This document shows positions 57,080 to 64,000 of a stretch of 64,000 nt of DNA, in pieces (position 1 is the first letter of the stretch; the number at the start of each line of letters is the position of its first letter). The position numbers and the translations under genes are program-made. The notes beneath the pieces are model-generated. The model was not told where the DNA came from and did no database searches. It saw nothing but the letters and a program-made list of their open reading frames with translations. Origin of the DNA: Chrysogorgia sp. JL179-B06 (Eukaryota; Cnidaria; Anthozoa; Scleralcyonacea; Chrysogorgiidae); the NCBI GenBank assembly GCA_035772405.1, contig JAYKKM010000508.1, forward strand, positions 45,001 to 109,000, read 5' to 3'.

Positions 57080-57786
57080 TTAACGTGCCTATACAGCCCT
57101 TTTGTGTTTTAGTTATCTGTATAGAGAATGAAAAAGTAGCTGATAAGTTAATTTACAGTTTTTGATTTGGACTTTCCGTTTGGAAGATATCACTCTTTAT
57201 ACATTGCTATTTATATAAAAAAAGCCGCAAATTAGAAAGGCCTGGAACGAGCCACACTGTGACGTCATTTAAGAGACGAATGTGTGTTTTGCCTTGGGGA
57301 ACTTGTAAACACTGTATTAAACACACTGCAAGATCTCTATGTGATATTCATATTTACTGTCTGCGTATCGTTCAAGTAAGGAATCGTGCAACTAGTAAAG
57401 TATCGTTCAAGTAAATAATACGATGGACAGATATTTTTCTTTAAAATTCGCGTCATTTAGAACATCCATACACTGCGTATCTGTCTGGCATGATTGAATA
57501 GTTCAACATAAACGATAAATTTTATAGTATAATCTGGGAATCGAGCTCGTTTGACTACGAAGCTGGGAAGATCCTGGACTCATCTCTTAAATGACGTCAC
57601 AATCTAGTTTCCAGACTCCAGAATTGGCAGAAATACGTTTTCGGTTTTTAACCGGAATTTGCTTACATTTCTTAATTTGGATGCAAAATATCTTCTAAAC
57701 GAAAAGTCCAAATCAAAAACTGTAAAATAACTTATCAGCTATTTTTTGATCCTCCAAAAAACGAAAGGGTTGTATAGGCACTTTAA
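57080..57786. mobile_element. MITE with TTAA ends (GTGCCTATAC family), copy 3
   Basis: TTAA at both borders, CGTGCCTATACAGCCCTTT facing AAAGGGTTGTATAGGCACT. Inner arms include AGTTTTTGATTTGGACTTT and its inverse AAGTCCAAATCAAAAACT. Related by its ends to copies at 10453 and 12079, but the interior differs. Confidence 0.8.
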
Positions 57787-58505
57787 GAAGAAGATGAACT
57801 ATAATGGGGTCAACACATAGAGTGGATATCTCCCCACTTAAAAGTGTAAACAAATGGGGTTGCCACTAATTTATTGTGGGTATCTCTCCAAGAATAAAAT
57901 AAAGTTAAGAGAGAAGTTACAGATATTAGTTAAATTCAGAGAAGTAGTGCTGTAAATTCATAATTAGCATTTTTAGCATATTTTATGACTCAGAAATTTG
58001 ACTTGGACTTAACTCGGACTCAGAATTGACTCGGTCAACAGACAAACTCCGTAGCCATGACATGCAAGCGTACACACATGACATGGTAATGTTTATTGCT
58101 TGAATATTATTAATAAATGGTGTGATTGGTATATGAACACAAATGAAATGTAATATTTCTGCACAATGGTGACACATTGCCTAACTTGCATGGTATCAAT
58201 CAAATATACATACATGAAGTTGCTGGCAATAAAGTTCTGGAGTTAAGCAGTTCACAGGATCAAATGGAAAGATTGTACTGTCACTACTTCCCTCATCCTC
58301 CATCAGTGAGGTTGTTGTTGAAGGTGGTATGGAAGATAATTATGCAGGTACGGTGGTAGGCGAAGATGGAATAAGTGACGGTGCCACTGATTTGGGTGTA
58401 GAATTCATCTCATCTGTGAGTAAGGTGTTTCCTTGACAGTCTGTGAAACAAAAATTATAAATTAGTATCTAGAGCTCAGTGTGGTTATGTAAATGGTTAC
58501 AATAC

Positions 58506-58583
58506 CAATACACCACCCAACTTTATTAGAAAGCACTTTGCTGCAACTCAAAGTGCTTTCTAATAAAGTTGGGTGGTGTATTG
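58506..58583. repeat. Perfect palindrome, 34-bp arms, 10-bp loop
   Basis: Arms 58506-58539 and 58550-58583 are exact inverses (outer CAATACACCACCCAAC, inner AGAAAGCACTTT), loop GCTGCAACTC. It is an intron of the gene above or an intergenic hairpin. Confidence 0.9.
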
Positions 58584-58662
58584 ATATTTTTGCAGGTTAT
58601 TCATGTTATGTAGCTGATACCAGTATGGTGGTATTAGTTTCGATGCTATACCGATATTTAAG

Positions 58663-58835
58663 AAATAGAAAACATTTTCCGTAGTGGAAGTTTGGGAGAA
58701 CGAGAAATCATAGTGGGAACACGAGCCTGTAGGGCGAGTGTTTCCACACGATTTTGAGTTCTCCCAAACTTCCACGATTGTTTATATAACGTATGGGAAC
58801 ACGGATAAAAATGTTTTCTATTTCTTTTATAAAAT
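58663..58835. repeat. Foldback repeat, copy 2
   Basis: AAGAAATAGAAAACATTTTC and its inverse GAAAATGTTTTCTATTTC-like arm near 58810-58835 bracket GGAAGTTTGGGAGAA and its inverse. Same family as 52957-53115. Confidence 0.7.
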
Positions 58836-58917
58836 AACCCGTAGAAAGCAAATAAAATGTATAAATATATTTTTTATCAACGCGTAAATTCTCCTTACTG
58901 CGTATGATGGCGCCGTG

Positions 58918-59030
58918 ATGTCTAATTGATGGCGTACGATGGCTAATTGATGGCGTATGATGGCTAATTGATGGCGTAGGATGGCTAATTGATGGCGTAT
59001 GATGGCTAATTGATGGCGTATCACGATGGC
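58918..59030. repeat. Minisatellite, ~21-bp unit
   Basis: About five copies of ATGGCTAATTGATGGCGTAT-type units with single-base variants. Confidence 0.9.
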
Positions 59031-59639
59031 GTAATCCATCCATGTTATATAGCCTGATATAAACACGGTAACTGACCAATCACAGCGTGCGTAAGACACA
59101 ATTTATTTTCGAAAGCATTGTTGCACTAGTATGCTGGTAAGATAAACTAGTATTTATCTTACGATTATGATTTCCATCCCGGAAAGTCTCTTGCTATGAT
59201 AATATTAAGGGTGTCATTGAATTATAAAAGTAAAACATTTAAAACAGTCCTGTTTCATTTTACCTGGGAAGGTTCTTTAAAAGCAGCCATTCCGGCCTCT
59301 CCGTAAGTGGATTATTTTAACCCTTTATCCCCATAGCTTAACTCATCTCTTGTCATCTCCAACAGTTCAAAATCTATAAACTGAAAAAAACACAGAAAAA
59401 TACTTATTAATGGCATATATACCTGTCATTCAACTCTAAGGACATCCTGAGTGTCAACATGAATAGTAAAAAGACCAAAGTCCTTTTACAATCAATGATG
59501 TCAAGGACGAAAACTCAGCTAATAAAATGGGTGAAGTTTCATATAAATCCCAAAATGATGTCACACACATGTAGACTATGGGTAGTATAATTCAAAACTA
59601 AAATCAGCTGTTATTTCTAAAATAAAGCATTATGGTAAG

Positions 59640-59700
59640 AGTTAGGGTTAGTATTCGGTGTAGGGTTAAGATTTGGGTTAAGTTTGGGGTTTGGACTATG
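59640..59700. repeat. Degenerate TTAGGG-like stretch
   Basis: GTTAGGGTTAG followed by TAGGGTTAAG and GGGTTAAGTTTGGGG words. It resembles decayed telomeric repeat, as do 49920-49960 and 60240-60260. Confidence 0.4.
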
Positions 59701-59904
59701 TTGATGGTGTATCTGCAAAACTTTCTTTAATATTAGAAAACTGTTATTTAACAAATATCTGAAAAATGCAGTTATTTATCAAAATACAAACTGAAACTGT
59801 ATAAATATATTTTGAAACATCCACCCTGCTACTTGAGTAGTCAGTAGCATTATACAGTATATCCATCAACCTCCGTCTACTGGTCCACATTTTGGACCAC
59901 ATGG

Positions 59905-60021
59905 TAAAAGAACTTGCAGCTAAATACAGGAATCATACATCCACTGTATAGTACATTACACCAAGTCCTCATTATATGTTGTATATTAGTATTATCAGAG
60001 ATAATATTAGTATTATTATTA

Positions 60022-60052
<31 letters not shown>

Positions 60053-60525
60053 CTAGTATTAATATTAGTATTATTAGTATTATTAGTATTATTAGAGCTA
60101 TTAGGGTTATTTTTGAGGTTTCCTGTACTTAAACAGGCTTTCGAAACGAAACAACAATTTGCCTAACGAGGTGGATAATAATAACCGACCCCAAAACAAC
60201 AAAGATCCTAACCAACCCCAACCCCTGCCTTACAAGTTTTTCTATTTAGGTTAGGGTTAGAAAACTCGTTAGGCGAGGTTAGGATCTTTGTTGTTTTGGG
60301 GTCGGTTATTATTATCCACCTCGTAGTAATAGGCAAATAGTTGTTTCGTTTCGCAAACCTGTTTAAGTGCAGGAAACCTCAAAAATAACCCTAATATTGA
60401 TAATACTAATATACTAACTGTAATTACTATAACCTATAAATCACTACCACATATATTGAGGACTTGGTGTAATCTACTATAAAGTGGTGTGCGATTCCTG
60501 TATTTAGCTGCAGTGTGTAAAAGAA
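59905..60525. repeat. Long foldback repeat centred near 60240
   Basis: GCAGCTAAATACAGGAATCA (59917) faces GATTCCTGTATTTAGCTGC (about 60495), and GACCCCAAAACAACAAAGAT faces ATCTTTGTTGTTTTGGGGTC nearer the centre. Arms of about 280 bp with an (ATT)n expansion in the left arm (60010-60060). Non-coding. A partial related piece (CCCCAAAACAACAAAGGTCC) is at 60606. Confidence 0.8.
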
Positions 60526-62539
60526 GATGTGACGAGAGACAGGAATGGCTCCATATTGGTCAATAAAGACTTCTTTGCTCGAAATGTGGAGAGAGAACTG
60601 TAACCAACCCCAAAACAACAAAGGTCCTAACCCTAACCCCCACCTAACAAGTTTTCTATCCCTAACCTGCCCAACGAGTTTTCTAACACTAACCCCCGGC
60701 TGTATTGTATTGACGAATAAGGAGTCGGAGCCATTCCTGCCTCTAGCCGAAATTTGTAAAAGAAGCAGCCGCCATCTTGAAAATTGGCTAGTCAATACGC
60801 AAATTATGGAAATAAAGCACAATTATAAACATATTTTGTTGATTTAATCAAACAAATTACGAGGGGTAATCTTACCAGATTCTTTGGGTATAAACGAAAG
60901 TGATATTTAAATACTTTCTAGCTTTTAAATTGGCAAGGACAAAAAATAAACGACACATCGTCTTACCTCTTCTTCCTCTAGACACTTAGCGTTTATTCAC
61001 GAACGCCTCTTAGACAAAGCCTCGAACAACTCAGAACCAAATACCTAAACAGTAAATAAAAGCTAACGTTATTAATACAAGTAAATGTATTTAAGATAAT
61101 GTAGATTGTAAGTTACGACAATAGATCTCTATTGATAATTGAACTACTTCGCAACATAAATAATTTTCTTCAAAAACGTCTGCGTAGAATTAATTTTCCA
61201 CGATATAAAGTTCAATAACATCAATTACTATTGCATGCATTACTGTAAGTAAGATAATTACCGTAGATACATCCATTCCTTGAAACAAACTTGCCAAACG
61301 TCGAACACGAACCCTTCTTTATAACGAACAATGATGCGACTGTCCAGTGAAAATGAATTCAAATCAAATCACGCGCTCTTGTCGACTATCACGTGTCTGA
61401 CGTCACAAAAGACAAAATTCGACCAAAGCGACTCACCCACACTTGGCATGACAAAAATTTATATTTATACATAGCAAGCGACAAAATAATTAAGGAAAAT
61501 AAGTTCTGGACTAGCAATAAATCTCATGATACCAATAAATAATCATCATTGTTTTTAAAATCAGAAAAAAGTATTTCAGACGTATAACAACACTACCCTG
61601 CCCTACCCCTACTAAGTACGAATTTTCGTTGAAACGCGGAAATAAACATAGTCCCGGATACCGGATTATTTGTGATTTTGTGGCCTCCTTTGCCACAATG
61701 CTTTTAAACAATGCTTTTGGACAATTGGACCAGAAAAGTACTGTATTTTGTCGATCCAGCATGACTGTTTACCGGTGCAACGTATCTGTTGGATTTCTGG
61801 CTATTTTCTGTCTATCATCTCGGACCCAAACTTTCATCTTCTCTGTGGATATATTATAAATGGTTACACGTTGTCAACAAACACGCTGATCTCTTCAATG
61901 TCAACGAACATGCCAATGATATAGAAGAGGGCATGGATTTGGCACGCAATGCAGCGAGATGGTAATGCTGCGTGTGATGTGATCACCAATACTTTGCTGT
62001 ATTTAAAACAAGAAATGGCCAGATCAAGACTCAAGTGCAACCTGTATTCTCAAATTCAAAGAGGAAGGCCGTGTTCCACAAACTGTTGTTAATTCATTTG
62101 TGAACAACACTATACATATTTTGCAGAATAGCATGATTAGACTTTGACACTGAATTCCAGGACTCGGCGAATTATTCCACAATAAGAACGCCAGCAACAC
62201 AACTATTCCTAGTGGTGAGTATTTTGTTGAAGTTTTTCATGAATTTACAGTAAGGAGTTGAAGATATAGATATTGTAGTTTGACTGTATCAAATATATAA
62301 CACAATGTCGTTTGGCCTCATTGAACCATGTGAACTTGCATTGAACGTGGTCAAGTCAAAGGTATGTCAAAGGTGCTGCAGGCTGCCACTATATATACAA
62401 CCCATGTCTGACCACAGAGCACAGCTGAGATCTAAGTGTTGATTTTACTGTCAGCGAGGAAAACCAGAGACCCCAGAGGAAAACCCTCAAAACACAGGAG
62501 AGATAAATTAACTCTACTCACACAAGTTCCAAGCTTACG

Positions 62540-62640
62540 AATCAACACAAGGTCATTCCCAGATAGTCACCCATGCAGATACTAACCCCATCCGACCGGG
62601 CTTGACTTAGCGGTGAATGACAGTGCCCTAACAGGACACA
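62540..62640 (-). repeat. 5S rRNA-derived repeat
   Basis: TTCCCAGATAGTCACCCATG, ATACTAACCCCATCCGACC and GGGCTTGACTTAGCGG match the complement of the 5S rRNA 3' half in order, with many changes. The upstream text (GAGGAAAACCCTCAAAACAC) is common around such repeats. A 5S-headed SINE or decayed 5S copy is likelier than a functional gene. Confidence 0.55.
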
Positions 62641-63072
62641 CAACCCGTGCCTTTTTTGCATTTGCCTAGCACAGTGTTACCCAGGACGTCATCTGAGCTT
62701 TCAAACATTTGCGAGCTAAGTTGATATCGGAAGCAACACAGAATGAAAGCACAGCATTAATTTTGTGTGCACCTATAGTAGTTGCATGGTTATCTGAAAA
62801 TGCTTTTAATTGTTTTAAATTCTCTTTCATGTGTAGGTTATGAATCCTCATGCCGTGGCAATGACCTGTTGTAGAATGTGTCAAGTACTGTACATACCTG
62901 TACAGTATAACCTGTGCTTGAGCAAGTTCAAATAAACAAATACGGTAATAATTGTGTTTCTTGTTTTCAAGCCTTAGTATTCAGCCAATGAACCTAATTA
63001 TAAGTTGTTATGGAAATATGTCTTGCCACATTTTTATAGAATTAAATTAACTACATAAAATTAAGTGGGAAA
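62641..63072. other. Intronic/intergenic DNA
   Basis: No additional exon identified with confidence between the two exon groups of the plus-strand gene. Confidence 0.3.
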
Positions 63073-63653
63073 GTGTATTTAATACTGGTTAAAATAATTT
63101 GCTTGGCTGGCGAAAAGGACAAAATATGTATATTACGAAGTGATTTAATTTGGTGCTTTGAAGTTACTTTATTAAAAAACATTCAAGTTTATATAAACAC
63201 TTGTAAATGCATTGAATCTTTATATTCTTGGACCATATATATTTCTTCTTGCCAATTGGGTCAATGTAGGTTACTTAACCTGTTCAGTACAGGACTTCTT
63301 CCCCGGACAAGCAAAATCATCTTGCATTTGCTAGAGTACAATTCTAAAAGGTTCCTACAGTAGTGAAAGGGTTAATTAAGAAGAAAATAGTGATGCTACC
63401 TGTCAAATGTTTGCCATTTACCTTTAAAATTAGGCTACAATATGTTGCATGTTTGACAACCATGAACATTTCTCATTTTTTCTCAACTATTTCTGGTGCT
63501 TTCTATTATACTTTGGGCAATGTAAGACCAAAAATGAGATCTCCAGTAAATGCTATACAACTGCTTGCATTGGCTACCAGTAATCACATCAAACAGTGTG
63601 GTGTTGAACCAGTCCTGGAAAGGTTTCTACAGGATCTTTCAGAATTGGAAAAG

Positions 63654-64000
63654 GTACAATTCAGTTGTATAAATGCCCTGAAACTAATCTTTCTAAAATG
63701 AAAACATTATTCCCAAATTATAAGTGTATTACAGTAGTACTAATTTCAAGTTCTCTATACAATATTAATTATGTCTTGTCATATGGAGTGTGAAACCAAC
63801 TACACAGCATGGCGAGCTTGGCAGTTTAACTGGAAATTGAGTCTATTTTTGGTCACAATTCCCTGATTAATGAAATCTGATTTTCTCCTTTGATTTATAT
63901 GGCAATGTTGCAATTGTTTCACAGTTGAATTTGGCTTTTAACACTCATCCAGATTCATGTGAAACCAGATCAAAATTATTTACGAAAAGTGACAAAAGTA
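63654..64000. other. Downstream intron or intergenic DNA
   Basis: Follows the GTACAA donor at 63653. No further exon recognised before the window ends. Confidence 0.3.

Larger units (their letters stand above)
58196..61276 (-). pseudogene. Multi-exon host gene, possible SAM-like domain, probably a pseudogene
   Basis: Minus strand. Exon 1 (61262-61276) starts ATGGATGTATCTACG|GTAATT, with a CRE-like TGACGTCA at about 61390 upstream. Exon 2 (60967-61044) follows TTTACTGTTTAG and reads VFGSELFEALSKRRS then stop. Exon 3 (59264-59381) has acceptor TTTTTTTCAG, reads FIDFELLEMTRDE then a stop, and donor CCCAG|GTAAAA. Exon 4 (58196-58440) has acceptor TTGTTTCACAG and reads TLLTDEMNSTPKSVAPSLIP, one stop, then MEDEGSSDSTIFPFDP and a final stop. 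Splice signals are good, yet three of the four exons contain stops. The short ELLEMTRDE text recalls a SAM domain helix. Weak. Confidence 0.35.
61860..63653 (+). pseudogene. Exons of a multicopy metazoan gene family, broken
   Basis: Plus strand. An upstream part near 62045-62150 reads KFKEEGRVPQTVVNSFVNNT and ends at a possible donor (AGTG|GTGAGT, 62215). A downstream exon ending at GAAAAG|GTACAA (63653) reads GAFYYTLGNVRPKMRSPVNA, IQLLALATSNHIKQC and a leucine-rich end. The pattern LKxKE-x-x-x-(I/V)PQ...FYFTLGN-(I/V)-x-P-x-x-RS-x-x-x-(A/S)-IQL-(L/V)-AL is one I associate with a large family of uncharacterised, often C2H2-containing proteins of corals and fish. The name and function are unknown to me. 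Stops occur in the upstream part. Confidence 0.45.

Overview
The window looks like nuclear DNA of a marine invertebrate, most likely a cnidarian. It is AT-rich and gene-poor, has short GT-AG introns and long (TA)n tracts, and is crowded with Penelope-like retroelements, hammerhead-ribozyme repeats, Harbinger/EnSpm/Crypton/TTAA-type DNA elements and decayed Polinton (Maverick) genes. There is no operon-like host layout. The host assignment is inference; no marker gene fixes the species.

Left flank (1-20 kb). 1-6 kb: intergenic DNA with a Tigger-like MITE, a mirror-image cluster of tRNA-derived SINEs and two arrays of short palindromic words. 6.3-8.5 kb: a broken Penelope-like element (reverse transcriptase plus GIY-YIG endonuclease, minus strand) between inverted 3' repeats that carry hammerhead ribozymes. 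9-16.5 kb: host exons on the minus strand embedded in a repeat-rich block (TTAA MITEs, a LINE 3' end, SINEs, a deleted Harbinger element). 18.5-20 kb: a Crypton-type tyrosine recombinase and an EnSpm/CACTA transposase, both broken.

Centre (20-44 kb): a decayed Polinton-like viral island. Recognised on direct reading are protein-primed DNA polymerase B, packaging ATPase, adenain-type cysteine protease, a capsid protein of the F54H12.2-like group, a retroviral-type integrase, and a structural protein with the Polinton VGD...VPI signature. There are also several very basic K-G-G peptides, a Fic domain protein, a small zinc-binding protein and a tandem family of about six related small proteins. 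Many reading frames overlap by a few bases (TAATG, ATGA, ATGAGTAG), as in compact viruses. Nearly every gene has stops or frameshifts, and the island has been split by later insertions: a foldback element (23.9-25.0 kb), host-like DNA with a retrozyme dimer and a small gene (28.5-32.15 kb), a 2.35-kb CAC-ended transposon (36.4-38.8 kb) and (TA)n. A short telomeric TTAGGG array sits at 33.8 kb at the end of one viral gene. Because of the animal-virus limit, only breaks and short motifs are given for these genes.

Right flank (44-64 kb): intergenic DNA, a LINE endonuclease remnant, a MULE-like MITE with a clean 10-bp target duplication, and a block (50.4-55.7 kb) that is a collinear but inverted and decayed counterpart of the 8.8-16.5 kb block. 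Further right are palindromic-word repeats, a TTAA MITE, a perfect 34-bp-arm palindrome, a minisatellite, a long foldback repeat, a multi-exon minus-strand gene (58.2-61.3 kb) that may be a pseudogene, and plus-strand exons of a multicopy metazoan family (61.9-63.7 kb) next to a 5S-like repeat.
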